Both the position numbers and the translations under genes were made by a program. This document shows, piece by piece, positions 16,751 to 24,747 of a stretch of DNA of 40,616 bases. The stretch comes from Pseudofrankia saprophytica (lineage in GTDB: Bacteria; Actinomycetota; Actinomycetes; Frankiales; Frankiaceae). The notes under the pieces were generated by a model. It was not told where the DNA came from. It saw only the letters and a program-made list of their open reading frames with translations, and did not search any database. Position 1 is the stretch's first letter, and the number at the start of each line of letters is the position of its first letter. The DNA lies in contig NZ_KI912266.1 of assembly GCF_000235425.2 (NCBI RefSeq), forward strand, positions 7,012,146-7,052,761. The letters run 5' to 3'.

Positions 16751-18135
16751 TGACCAGTCCGGTCAGCACCGACCTGCTGCAGCTGGACGCGCTCGGACCG
16801 GGCGGGCCGTTCCGGTCGCGGGAACGGCTGACGATCAACGACGTGACGGGGACGCCGATGGCCGAGCTGAGCCTGGTCCCCCGCCTCTTCGTGCACCGCG
16901 CCATGGCCGCGCTGCGGGGGGCGCAGACCTTGCCGGCGCAGGAGCGGCTCGCGGCGCTGGCCCGAGCCGCCGAGGCGTTCGAGCACGGCGCGCCCGCCGA
17001 GATCCCGACCGACGAGTACACGCACCTGGTCAGCCGGATGTCCGGGATGCCGATCTCCGTGGTGCGCTCGGCCGTGAAGGGAATCGCGCGCAGCCTCGCC
17101 GGCGCCGGCTCGGATGTCGGGTGCGCCCGCCCGACGGCCGCCGTCGAGAGCTGGCGGGACCCGGCGACCCGCGAGGGAAGCGCTGTGTGGACCCGGCGCG
17201 CCGAGGTGTTCGCGGTCCACGCGGCCGGCAACCACCCGGGAGTGCACTCGCTGTGGCCGGAGGCGCTGGCGCTCGGCTACCGGGTCGCCGTCCGGCCGTC
17301 GCGCCGCGAGCCGCTGACCCCGTACCGACTGATCACCGCGCTGCGCGACGCCGGCTTCGGCGCCGACCAGGTGGTGCTGCTGCCGACCGACCACACCGTC
17401 GCCGACGACATCCTGCGGGCGGCGGACCTGTCGATGGCCTACGGCGGCGACGAGGTGGTCCGCAAGTACGCCCATGACGGCACGGTGCTGCCACAGGGGC
17501 CGGGCCGGTCGAAGATCCTCGTCTCCGGCGGGGACTGGCGGCCACACCTGGACATGATCGTCGACTCGGTGGCCGACGAGGGCGGCACCGCGTGCGTGAA
17601 CACGACCGCGGTCTACGTCGAGGGCGACCCGACCCCGCTCGCGAAGGCGCTGGCCGAGCGGCTGGCCGCGCTCCCGAGCCTGCCGCCGCAGGACGAGGCA
17701 GCGGTGCTGCCCACCCAGCCGATCGAGACGGCCCGCGCGGTGGAGAAGTACCTGCTCGACCACGCCGGTGACGCCACTGGGCGCCTCGGCGGCGACGGGA
17801 TCGTCGACCCGCTGCCCGGCGGCGGCGCCGTGCTGCGCCCGGCCGTCTTCCAGGTGGACCGCGCCGACGCGCCGCAGACCGGCATCGAGCTGGGCTTCCC
17901 GTGCGTCTGGGTGGCGCCGTGGTCGGCGAAGGACGGCGCCGGGCCGCTGCGCGACACACTGGTGCTCACGGCGATCACCGAGGACGCCGGGCTGGTGGAC
18001 CGGCTGGTCGACGACCCGTCGATCAGCAACGTCTACCTCGGCGACCACCCGACGTACTGGATGCGCCCGAACGTTCCGCACGACGGCTACCTCGGCGAGT
18101 TCCTGATGCGCACCAAGGCCGTCATCCGGGATTAG
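16750..18135 (+). CDS. EhpG/LuxC-like aldehyde dehydrogenase family reductase
   Basis: A 461-residue ALDH-fold protein. The NAD(P)-binding part includes EVFAVHAAGNHPGVHSLWPE and GYRVAVRPSRREPLTPYRL. The catalytic Cys282 is in DEGGTACVNTTAVYV, and GIELGFPCVWVAPW is near the end. The best relationship I recognise is to EhpG and LuxC-type acyl reductases, which reduce an activated acyl group to an aldehyde. Its ATG overlaps the stop of the adenylating gene (ATGA), so the two are translationally coupled and probably form a two-component carboxylic acid reductase. A 14-bp hairpin terminator lies 30 bases after the stop. Confidence 0.8.
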   Translation: MTSPVSTDLLQLDALGPGGPFRSRERLTINDVTGTPMAELSLVPRLFVHRAMAALRGAQTLPAQERLAALARAAEAFEHGAPAEIPTDEYTHLVSRMSGMPISVVRSAVKGIARSLAGAGSDVGCARPTAAVESWRDPATREGSAVWTRRAEVFAVHAAGNHPGVHSLWPEALALGYRVAVRPSRREPLTPYRLITALRDAGFGADQVVLLPTDHTVADDILRAADLSMAYGGDEVVRKYAHDGTVLPQGPGRSKILVSGGDWRPHLDMIVDSVADEGGTACVNTTAVYVEGDPTPLAKALAERLAALPSLPPQDEAAVLPTQPIETARAVEKYLLDHAGDATGRLGGDGIVDPLPGGGAVLRPAVFQVDRADAPQTGIELGFPCVWVAPWSAKDGAGPLRDTLVLTAITEDAGLVDRLVDDPSISNVYLGDHPTYWMRPNVPHDGYLGEFLMRTKAVIRD

Positions 18136-18165
18136 GCCTGCTCGATGCCAGCAGACGAACGGCGG

Positions 18166-18196
18166 CCGGCCGCCAGGCGAGACGCCTGGCGGCCGG
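18166..18196. terminator. Bidirectional hairpin terminator
   Basis: A 14-base perfect stem CCGGCCGCCAGGCG / CGCCTGGCGGCCGG with a 3-base loop AGA, lying between the convergent reductase gene and glyA. Confidence 0.8.
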
Positions 18197-18219
18197 ATAC
18201 GTCGTTGCTTGGCGAGCGG

Positions 18220-19482
18220 TTACGCCCAGCCCGGCATGGGGTAGCCGGCGGTGAGGTCGCGGACCTCGCCGGCGATCTGGGCGAGGACCGCCTCGTCGTC
18301 GTCCGCGGCGGCCTTGACGGCCTGGTCGATCCAGGCGGCGATCTGGCGCATCTGCCCGGGGCCCATGCCGCGGGTGGTGACCGCGGCGGTGCCGAGGCGC
18401 AGCCCGGACGGGTCGAACGGCTTGCGGGTGTCGTACGGGACGGTGTTGTAGTTCAGCTCGATGCCGGCCCGGTCGAGCGCCTTCGCGGCCGGCTTGCCGC
18501 CGATGCCCTTGCTGGTGAGGTCGACGAGGATCAGGTGGTTGTCGGTGCCGCCGGAAACCAGGTCGAAGCCGCGCTCGGTGAGCGCCTCGGCCAGCGCCGC
18601 CGCGTTCGCGACGATCTGGTGGGCATACGTCTGGAAGTCGGCCGTCGCCGCCTCGCGCAGCGCGACGGCGATCGCCGCGGTGGTGTGGTTGTGCGGGCCG
18701 CCCTGCAGGCCGGGGAAGACGGCCTTGTCGATCGCCGAGGCGTGGGCCGCGTCGGTCATCAGCATCGCGCCGCGCGGGCCGCGCAGCGTCTTGTGGGTCG
18801 TGGTCGAGATGACCGGTGCGTAGCCCACCGGCGACGGATGCGCGCCACCGGCGATCAGGCCCGCGATGTGCGCGATGTCGGCGGCCAGGACCGCGTCGAC
18901 CTCGCGGGCGATCTCGGCGAACGCCGGGAAGTCGATCGTGCGCGGGATCGCGGTGCCACCGGCGAAGATGACCTTCGGGCGCTCGGCGAGCGCGAGCTGG
19001 CGGACCTCGTCCATGTCGACCCGGCCGGTGTCCTGGCGGACGTTGTAACGCACCGAGCGGAACCACTTGCCGGTCGCGGAGACCGACCAGCCGTGGGTGA
19101 GGTGGCCACCCATCGGCAGCGCCATGCCCATCACGGTGTCGCCCGGCTGCAGGAACGCCAGGTAGATGGCGAGGTTGGCCGGCGAGCCCGAGTATGGCTG
19201 GACATTGGCGTGCTCGACGCCGAACAGCGACTTGGCCCGCTCGATGGCCAGCGCCTCGATCGGGTCGATGAACTGCTGGCCCTCGTAGTACCGCTTGCCG
19301 ACGTAGCCCTCGGAGTACTTGTTCGTCAGGATCGTGCCCGCCGCCTCGAGAACGGCGGTGGAGACGTAGTTCTCCGACGCGATCAGGCGGATCTTCTCGT
19401 ACTGCCGCCGTGCCTCGGACTCGACCAGGTCAGCGATCTCCGGATCGGCGCTGACGAGGTGTTTGATGGCTGGCTCGTGCAT
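18220..19482 (-). CDS. glyA: Serine hydroxymethyltransferase
   Basis: A 420-residue PLP enzyme interconverting serine and glycine with tetrahydrofolate, the main source of one-carbon units. Typical features are IRLIASENYVSTAVLEAAG (~31-50), NKYSEGYVGKRYYEGQQFID, VEHANVQPYSGSPAN, and the PLP lysine Lys231 in STTTHKTLRGPRGA, with TNDNHLILVDL-like GGTDNHLILVDL and SGLRLGTAAVTTRGM later. Some positions are slightly unusual (GGTAIPRTIDF where GGSAYPR is common). ATG 19482 is fixed by GGAGG in the leader. Expression should be controlled by the ZTP riboswitch in the ~190-base 5' leader. The frame open upstream to 19671 is an artefact across that riboswitch. Confidence 0.97.
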   Translation of the reverse strand: MHEPAIKHLVSADPEIADLVESEARRQYEKIRLIASENYVSTAVLEAAGTILTNKYSEGYVGKRYYEGQQFIDPIEALAIERAKSLFGVEHANVQPYSGSPANLAIYLAFLQPGDTVMGMALPMGGHLTHGWSVSATGKWFRSVRYNVRQDTGRVDMDEVRQLALAERPKVIFAGGTAIPRTIDFPAFAEIAREVDAVLAADIAHIAGLIAGGAHPSPVGYAPVISTTTHKTLRGPRGAMLMTDAAHASAIDKAVFPGLQGGPHNHTTAAIAVALREAATADFQTYAHQIVANAAALAEALTERGFDLVSGGTDNHLILVDLTSKGIGGKPAAKALDRAGIELNYNTVPYDTRKPFDPSGLRLGTAAVTTRGMGPGQMRQIAAWIDQAVKAAADDDEAVLAQIAGEVRDLTAGYPMPGWA

Positions 19483-19596
19483 GGGAGACCTCCAGGGATG
19501 TGGCTGCCCGGCCCGTCCGCGTCCACACGTCGCCGGTAGGTCGTCCGCATGGGCCGCCGACGGACGATGCGCACTGTGGGCAGGCGCTGTCCGCCG

Positions 19597-19680
19597 GTGA
19601 CACCCAGGCGCACGGTGCCGTGCCGATCGGTCGCTCCCCGGTGGTTGATTCCACCCCAGCACGCCAGTCACGACTTGGCC
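19597..19680 (-). ncRNA. ZTP (pfl) riboswitch in the glyA leader
   Basis: Read on the minus strand, the leader contains the conserved pfl core: CGTGACTGGCG (19672-19662), then GGGTGGAATCAACCACC, GGGGAGCGA, and after a variable linker the 3' element CCGTGCGCCTGGGT (about 19615-19602). These are the conserved nucleotides of the ZTP/ZMP aptamer, whose two halves form a pseudoknot. Family knowledge: it turns on one-carbon and purine genes when 10-formyl-tetrahydrofolate is short and AICAR phosphates accumulate; glyA is a common target. The ~115 bases between aptamer and start codon should hold the expression platform. Confidence 0.85.
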
Positions 19681-19683
19681 TGA

Positions 19684-19689
19684 AGTCTA
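19684..19689 (-). promoter_or_regulatory. -10 element TAGACT for the glyA/riboswitch transcript
   Basis: TAGACT on the minus strand fits TAnnnT and would start transcription about seven bases later, just before the riboswitch core. No good -35 is visible at 17 bases. Confidence 0.5.
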
Positions 19690-19791
19690 GCCGCCCGCCC
19701 CTGGCGAGCTTTCCACGCCCGGCGGGGGCACCGGACCGACGCGGTCAGGAGCGGTCGGAGCAGTCGGGAGCGGTCAGGGGCTGTCCGGCGG

Positions 19792-21648
19792 TCAGGAGCA
19801 GACGGTGCCGGGCTTGGGCGTGACCAGGTCGATCAGGTAGCGGTTGACGGCGTTGTGGACGCAGGTGCTGGGGCCCTCGTAGGCGCCGTGGGTGTAGGAG
19901 CGCCACGTCAGCAGGACGGCGTTCTCCAGCTGGCCGGCAAGCGAGCGTGCCTCCGGGTACGGCGTCGCCGGGTCGCCGGTGGTGCCGACCAGCAGGATCG
20001 GCGGCGAGCCCTCGGCCCGGAACGGCCCGGTGTAACGGTCGGCGGACGGGACCGGCCAGAAGGCACACGTCATGCCGCCGAGCGCCAGGGACGATCCGAA
20101 GCGCGGGGCCTCCCGGGAGAGATCGCGCACGAACCGCCGGAAGACGGCGAGGTCGGCTGGATAGGTCTGGTCGGCGCAGTTGATGGCGGTGTTCGCGTCG
20201 AAGGAGTTGTCGTACGTGCCGTCCTGGCGCCGTCCGGATCCCTGGTCCGCCAGCGACCGCAGCACGGAGCCGTCGTTGAACTCGTCGGCCAGCTCCAGGG
20301 CGACCGCGAGGATCGGCCACTGCTCCTCGCTGTAGAGCAGCTGGAGCACGGCCGTGATCGCGGTCGAGTCGTCGACCGGCCGGGTCCTGTCGGCGTCCTT
20401 GCCCTGTGCGTAGATCGGGTGCTTGGCGAGCCGGGCGATCAGCCGGTCGTAGGCGCCCCCGGGGTCGCCGTGGCCGAAGCCGCAGTTCGGGTCGCTCGCG
20501 CAGCTGGCGAGGAAGGCGTTGAAGGCCGCCTCGAAGCCCAGGGCCTGCAACCGGGTCTCCGCGAACGGACTGTTCGCGGACAGCCTCGGGTCGACCACCG
20601 CGTCGAGGACCATGGCGCGAATGTGGGTCGGGAACAGCTGGGCGTAGGTGGCGCCCAGCTCCGTGCCGTACGAGGCGCCGTAGGCGGTCAGCCGATCGTC
20701 ACCGAGCGCGGCGCGCAGCACGTCGAGGTCGCGGGCCGCGAACTCGGTCGACAGGTACGGCAGCAGCGTCGCGCTCCAGCGCTCGCAGCCCCGCGCGACC
20801 AGCCGGTCCGACGCGGCGGTGTCCTCGAAGCCGGCCAGCACCTCGCCCTCCCGGGCGGGTGGCTGCCCGGCGGGCGCGGCCGTGGCGGGCGACGAGGACG
20901 GGCCGTGAGCCGGGCTGACGACGTCCGGGGAGACGGCCGTGGAGGAGCCCGAAGAGCCGCCCGGTAGCCGGTCGACGTCCTCGTCGATCTCCTCGCCGGC
21001 CCCGGCACCCGCACCGGCACCCGCGCCCGCGCCGGCTCCGGCGGCCCGGTGCGGAACGACGGCGCCGCCGGACAGCTCGCTGGCCTTCTGCCGGTCGGTG
21101 AGGCAGCGGACGGGCGCGCTCGCGCCGACACCCCGCTGGTCGAACCCGACGATGTCGAACCGGTCGCGTACCGCCTTGTCGAACAGCTCCGGGTACGTCC
21201 GGATGGAGTCGACGCCGGAGACCCCGGGGCCGCCTTCCAGGTAGACGAGGGATCCAAGTCGCCGCGCCGGTTCGCCCGCCGGTCGGCGGATCACCGCCAG
21301 ATCGATCGTCCCGTTGCCGGGATGCGCGTAGTCCAGCGGGACGGGCAGCGTCGCGCATTCCAGTCCCGTGCCACACGCCGTCCAGGCCGACAGCCGGCCC
21401 GTCCCGGCCTGCGGCGACGGAGCCACCGCCATGCCGGCGGCCGGCGCCGGGGCGACCAGGCCGGCCACGGACAGCGAGGCCAGGGCCAGGGCGCTGGTGA
21501 GCCGCGCCCGCCGCGAGCCGGCGGGCGCCGCGGCGCTGGTGGTCCCCCGGGGACCGGCTCGCCGATGATCTCGACGAGGCCCTCGACGCTCGGCCCGACG
21601 CTGGCCTTGGTGCTGGCCTTGGTGCTGGTACCGCCAGGGCTGGTTCAC
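19792..21648 (-). CDS. Secreted alpha/beta-hydrolase peptidase, S33/tripeptidyl aminopeptidase type
   Basis: A ~618-residue exported hydrolase. A basic N-terminus leads to a hydrophobic signal segment (LTSALALASLSVAGLVAPAPAAG); there is no lipobox Cys. Hydrolase motifs are YLEGGPGVSG (oxyanion region), FDIVGFDQRGVGASAP, and the nucleophile Ser326 in YGASYGTELG. Asp is in GTTGDPATPYPEA and His in YTHGAYEGPSTCV, within the C-terminal TAP-like domain. Such enzymes trim N-terminal tripeptides or Pro-peptides outside the cell. A ~75-residue Gly/Ala/Ser-rich insert including an (AG)n run lies between the RGVGAS and nucleophile motifs. The start is unsure: GTG 21648 is chosen, but a start close to the signal peptide would suit secretion better. 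Confidence 0.87.
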   Translation of the reverse strand: MNQPWRYQHQGQHQGQRRAERRGPRRDHRRAGPRGTTSAAAPAGSRRARLTSALALASLSVAGLVAPAPAAGMAVAPSPQAGTGRLSAWTACGTGLECATLPVPLDYAHPGNGTIDLAVIRRPAGEPARRLGSLVYLEGGPGVSGVDSIRTYPELFDKAVRDRFDIVGFDQRGVGASAPVRCLTDRQKASELSGGAVVPHRAAGAGAGAGAGAGAGAGEEIDEDVDRLPGGSSGSSTAVSPDVVSPAHGPSSSPATAAPAGQPPAREGEVLAGFEDTAASDRLVARGCERWSATLLPYLSTEFAARDLDVLRAALGDDRLTAYGASYGTELGATYAQLFPTHIRAMVLDAVVDPRLSANSPFAETRLQALGFEAAFNAFLASCASDPNCGFGHGDPGGAYDRLIARLAKHPIYAQGKDADRTRPVDDSTAITAVLQLLYSEEQWPILAVALELADEFNDGSVLRSLADQGSGRRQDGTYDNSFDANTAINCADQTYPADLAVFRRFVRDLSREAPRFGSSLALGGMTCAFWPVPSADRYTGPFRAEGSPPILLVGTTGDPATPYPEARSLAGQLENAVLLTWRSYTHGAYEGPSTCVHNAVNRYLIDLVTPKPGTVCS

Positions 21649-21916
21649 GGGCCTCGGCCTCCGGTCGGGTCGGCGCGGCGCCCGGGGGTCCCTGCCAAAT
21701 CGGCGGAACCGATCCGGCAGGTCTGTGGCGCGGCGATCAGCGACGAGCCGCCAACACAAGCGACAGCTCAGTCACAGTGCGTGACAGTCGCGTCGTGCTC
21801 CCTCCCCGTCCCGACCGGACCCCAACCCTCGGCGTCGACAACCCCCCGCCGGGTGCGACCCCTGCCCAGTAGCGAGGCCGGGTGCGTTTCGGGCAGGAAA
21901 GCGGCAGACTCCGGGC
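21649..21916. other. 268-base divergent intergenic region
   Basis: The gap between the peptidase (minus) and the maleylpyruvate-isomerase-like gene (plus). It contains repeated GGTGCTGG/CCTTGG triplet-like sequence next to the peptidase start. A -10-like CAGACT (21905-21910) lies six bases before the GTG of the plus-strand gene. No gene is visible. Confidence 0.4.
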
Positions 21917-22633
21917 GTGGACTATCCAGCGCTGTTCCAGGCGGAAGCGGAGGCGCTGCTCGCCGCCGCGACCAAGGACCTCGATGCGCCCGTGCCGTCC
22001 TGCCCCGGCTGGGACAACCGCCGGCTGCTGAGCCACGTCGGCCGGCTGCTGGACTCGACGGTGACGCACCTTCCCCGCGGCGTCGTCGACCCACCGCCCC
22101 GCGTCGAGCGGCCACCGGCCGAGAACGACGCGCTCGCCGGGTACTTCCGGCGTGGAGTCGCCGGCACGCTCGCCGCGTTCCGGGATCTCGACCCGGCGGC
22201 TCCGGCGTGGAACTTCACCCTCGAGCCGAAGGTCGCCGGCTTCTGGCGACGCCGGCTGGCCCACGAGACGCAGATCCACGCCTGGGACGCGGCCGGCGCG
22301 ATCGGCGAGACCCGCGAGTTCGACCCGGCGTTCGCCGCCGACGGCATCGACGAGGCACTGCGCGTCCTGCTGCCGGCCGCCCGCGCCGCCGGCCTGTCCA
22401 AGCCCGGCGACGGAACCGCCCACATCCATCTCACGGACACGCCGGGCGAATGGATGATCAGCCTGAATGGCGGGACCGTCGACGTCACCGAGGGCCACCA
22501 CAAGGGTGACGCCGGCCTGCGCGGCCCGGCCGGCCAGGTCCTGCTGGCCCTCTGGGGCCGGGTCCCGTTCGACGCCCAGGGCCTGAACGCCTTCGGCGAC
22601 CAGGACCTCCTGGTCGCGCTGCGCCCCACCTGA
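21917..22633 (+). CDS. Maleylpyruvate isomerase/DinB-like metal-binding protein, mycothiol-dependent type
   Basis: A 238-residue protein with an N-terminal four-helix DinB/MDMPI domain (VPSCPGWDNRRLLSHVGRLL, then RRRLAHETQIHAWDA). The His of LLSHVG and the Glu and His of HETQIHAWDA match the zinc triad of the mycothiol-dependent maleylpyruvate isomerase. A smaller C-terminal domain follows (HIHLTDTPGEWMISLNGG, then LRGPAGQVLLALWGRVPFD). In actinobacteria this family adds or handles mycothiol adducts; no gentisate pathway genes are nearby, so the actual reaction is unknown. GTG 21917 is six bases after CAGACT, suggesting a leaderless mRNA. Confidence 0.87.
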   Translation: MDYPALFQAEAEALLAAATKDLDAPVPSCPGWDNRRLLSHVGRLLDSTVTHLPRGVVDPPPRVERPPAENDALAGYFRRGVAGTLAAFRDLDPAAPAWNFTLEPKVAGFWRRRLAHETQIHAWDAAGAIGETREFDPAFAADGIDEALRVLLPAARAAGLSKPGDGTAHIHLTDTPGEWMISLNGGTVDVTEGHHKGDAGLRGPAGQVLLALWGRVPFDAQGLNAFGDQDLLVALRPT

Positions 22634-22654
22634 TCCCGGTCGCCCGGCGTGCCG

Positions 22655-23644
22655 TCAGCTGGCGAAGTTGGCCTGGATGCGCTGGAGAAGGTAGTCACCG
22701 GCGGTGATGTCCGGGTGGCGGCCTGAAGGACTGCTGATCACGGCGTCGGTGTTGGCCTGGGCGAAGAACGCCAGGCTGTAGCGGGAGCCGTCGCGCTCCC
22801 CCGCGCCGGGCAGCCGGACGCGGTGGAACGTCGACGGCAGCGCGTCGTCGCTCCAGCGCATCAGCATGTCGCCGATGTTGCACGTGACGGCGTCCGCGGT
22901 GGCCGGCACCGACGTCCACCGCTCGTCGGCGGCCTCCTTGCCCGGCATGACCTGCAGGCCGCCCTGCCCCTCCCGCTGGAACAGCAGGGTGAGGCAGTCG
23001 AAGTCTGTGTGCGCGCCGGCGCGCCAGATCCCGGGTGTGTCACGGACCGCCGGCGGCACCGGGAAGTAGTGCAGCAGCCGCAGCGTGCTCTGGTAGGTCG
23101 GGCGCGCCGGGTCGTGGGCGGCGGTGAAGAAGTCGCGCGGGAGGCCGAGGCGATCGGCGAAGCAGCCGAGCACCCGCATCGCCAGCTCCCAGCAGCGGCG
23201 CTCGAACCCGAGCATGGTGGCCTGGAACCCGGCGAGCTCGTCCTCACTGGGCCAAAGTCCGTCCATCCGCGGCCGGGTGACCTGAAACGACTCCTTCTGG
23301 TCTGCCGTCCGGGTGGACGGCCGGACCTGGGTCATCTTCTCCCAGCCGGCGTTCTGTCCCTTCTTCAGCGGGAACCGACCCTTCACCGCGTCCGGCAGCG
23401 CGAAGAACGCCTCCGTCGCGGCGAACGCCGTGTCGACCTCCTCGGAGTCGATCCCGTGGTCGACGAGTTGGAAGAACCCGATGTCGGCCGCCGCCGCCCA
23501 CAGCTCGCCGGTGATCTCGTCCCGCCGGGCGTCGAAGTCCCGCAGCGAGATCCGCCGGATCTCCCGGTCGGTCGCCTCGGTCCCAGCCCCGCCCAGCCGG
23601 CTCTCCCTGGCCAGCTCGGTCAGCGCGTATTCGGGTGTGCTCAT
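22655..23644 (-). CDS. Isopenicillin-N-synthase-like 2-oxoglutarate/Fe(II) dioxygenase
   Basis: A 329-residue non-haem iron oxygenase. The N-terminal DIOX_N part reads ITGELWAAAADIGFFQLVDH. The iron ligands are His212 and Asp214 in AGAHTDFDCLTLLF and His274 in STFHRVRLP. The Arg of SRYSLAFF binds the 2-oxoglutarate or substrate carboxylate. It belongs with plant-type/IPNS-like dioxygenases that hydroxylate or desaturate small molecules; the substrate is unknown. The ATG is preceded by GGGAG. No biosynthetic partner genes adjoin it: the neighbours are a convergent MPI-like gene and the argP-lysE pair. Confidence 0.92.
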   Translation of the reverse strand: MSTPEYALTELARESRLGGAGTEATDREIRRISLRDFDARRDEITGELWAAAADIGFFQLVDHGIDSEEVDTAFAATEAFFALPDAVKGRFPLKKGQNAGWEKMTQVRPSTRTADQKESFQVTRPRMDGLWPSEDELAGFQATMLGFERRCWELAMRVLGCFADRLGLPRDFFTAAHDPARPTYQSTLRLLHYFPVPPAVRDTPGIWRAGAHTDFDCLTLLFQREGQGGLQVMPGKEAADERWTSVPATADAVTCNIGDMLMRWSDDALPSTFHRVRLPGAGERDGSRYSLAFFAQANTDAVISSPSGRHPDITAGDYLLQRIQANFAS

Positions 23645-23768
23645 GGTTCTCGCTCCCACTCGGAAGGCACGCGGAATCGGTCGCCGACGCCCGGTCGACG
23701 TTGACCCACGGCGTGCCCCGTCCGTCGGCGGCAACGGCCGATTCGGATGGGGAATCCTCGCGCGCAGT

Positions 23769-24677
23769 CTAAGACCGGGCCGAACCTGGCCCGTCGCGGC
23801 GCAGGTGGCGGGCCGCGGCGGCCCGGACCGCGGTGCTCAGCCGGTCGAGCAGCGGGGAGTCGAGGCGCCAGCGCTGCCAGTGCAGCGCGACGTCGAGGTG
23901 GGCGTCGGTCAGGACGACCAGCCGGCCGGCGGCGAGGTCTTCCGCCAGCTGCGCCTCGGGCAGCATGCCCCAGCCGAGGCCGAGGCGGACCGCGGTGTGG
24001 AAGTCCGCCGTCGTGGGCACCCGGTGCGCCGCCGGGGCGCCGGTGACGCCCAGCTCGCGCAGGAGCTGGTGCTGGAGGTCGTCCTTCTCGTTGAAGACGA
24101 CGAGCGGCATCCGATCCCACTGGTAGCCGGCGGCGGCGAGCCGCCAGCGACCGGCGAGGCCGGGGGTGGCCGCCGGGTGGTAGCGCAGCGTGCCAAGCGG
24201 CTCCGCCCAGCAGCCCTGGACGGCGACCGGGTCGCTGGTCACGGCGGCCAGGGCCTCGCCGCCGCGGAGCAGGTCGGCGGAGAACGCCTGGTCCTCGACG
24301 TGCAGTCGAAGCACGACGTCGTCCCAGTGCGAGGCCGCGGCGACGACGTCCGCGAACCAGGTGGCGAGCGAGTCCGCGTTGACCGCCACCGACACCTCGG
24401 CCCTGGCCGACGAGCGGCCGACCAGCGCCTCGAGCGCCTCGGCCTGCAGCAGCCTGGTCTGACGCGCGAACCGCAGCAGCGCCTCGCCGGCGGAGGTGGG
24501 CCGGCACGGCGCCGAGCGGCGGACGAGGACCTGGCCGGCGGCCGACTCGAGCGCACGGATCCGCTGGCTGACCGCGCTCGGCGACAGGTGCAGGTGGCGG
24601 GCGGCGGCGTCGAAGCTGCCGAGTTCGACGATCGCGACGAGAGTCGCCAGCTGCGCCGGCGGCAGCTCCAGCTCCAT
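23769..24677 (-). CDS. lysG: LysR-family regulator ArgP/LysG
   Basis: A 302-residue transcription factor. The N-terminal winged helix (residues 1-60) reads LATLVAIVELGSFDAAARHL and LSPSAVSQRIRALESAAGQV. The C-terminal effector domain contains VAVNADSLATWF, the ArgP-specific motif near residue 100, and LGLGWGMLPEAQL near 255. Family knowledge: ArgP/LysG activates the divergent lysE/argO exporter when lysine, arginine or histidine accumulates. The pairing with lysE across a 70-base gap supports this. The start codon is six bases after TAGTAT, so the mRNA is probably leaderless. Confidence 0.95.
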   Translation of the reverse strand: MELELPPAQLATLVAIVELGSFDAAARHLHLSPSAVSQRIRALESAAGQVLVRRSAPCRPTSAGEALLRFARQTRLLQAEALEALVGRSSARAEVSVAVNADSLATWFADVVAAASHWDDVVLRLHVEDQAFSADLLRGGEALAAVTSDPVAVQGCWAEPLGTLRYHPAATPGLAGRWRLAAAGYQWDRMPLVVFNEKDDLQHQLLRELGVTGAPAAHRVPTTADFHTAVRLGLGWGMLPEAQLAEDLAAGRLVVLTDAHLDVALHWQRWRLDSPLLDRLSTAVRAAAARHLRRDGPGSARS

Positions 24678-24683
24678 GAAGCG

Positions 24684-24689
24684 ATACTA
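24684..24689 (-). promoter_or_regulatory. -10 element TAGTAT of lysG
   Basis: On the minus strand TAGTAT ends six bases before the ATG at 24677, implying a leaderless transcript. The surrounding 24680-24720 stretch is locally A+T-rich and is the likely LysG-binding region. Confidence 0.55.
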
Positions 24690-24734
24690 ATGAATCTGAA
24701 GAAACTTTCGTTGGCCTTCAGCAGGGGACGAACC

Positions 24735-24740
24735 TAGCGT
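24735..24740 (+). promoter_or_regulatory. -10 element TAGCGT of lysE
   Basis: TAGCGT is followed after seven bases by GTG at 24748. It overlaps an alternative GTG at 24739, which argues for the downstream start and a leaderless mRNA. The identical -10 and spacing occur upstream of the oxidoreductase at 7010. Confidence 0.55.
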
Positions 24741-24747
24741 GGCGGCC

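Noticed and set aside
16513-18081. 522-codon minus-strand frame
   Set aside because: Shadow of the ALDH-like gene, without domain or RBS.
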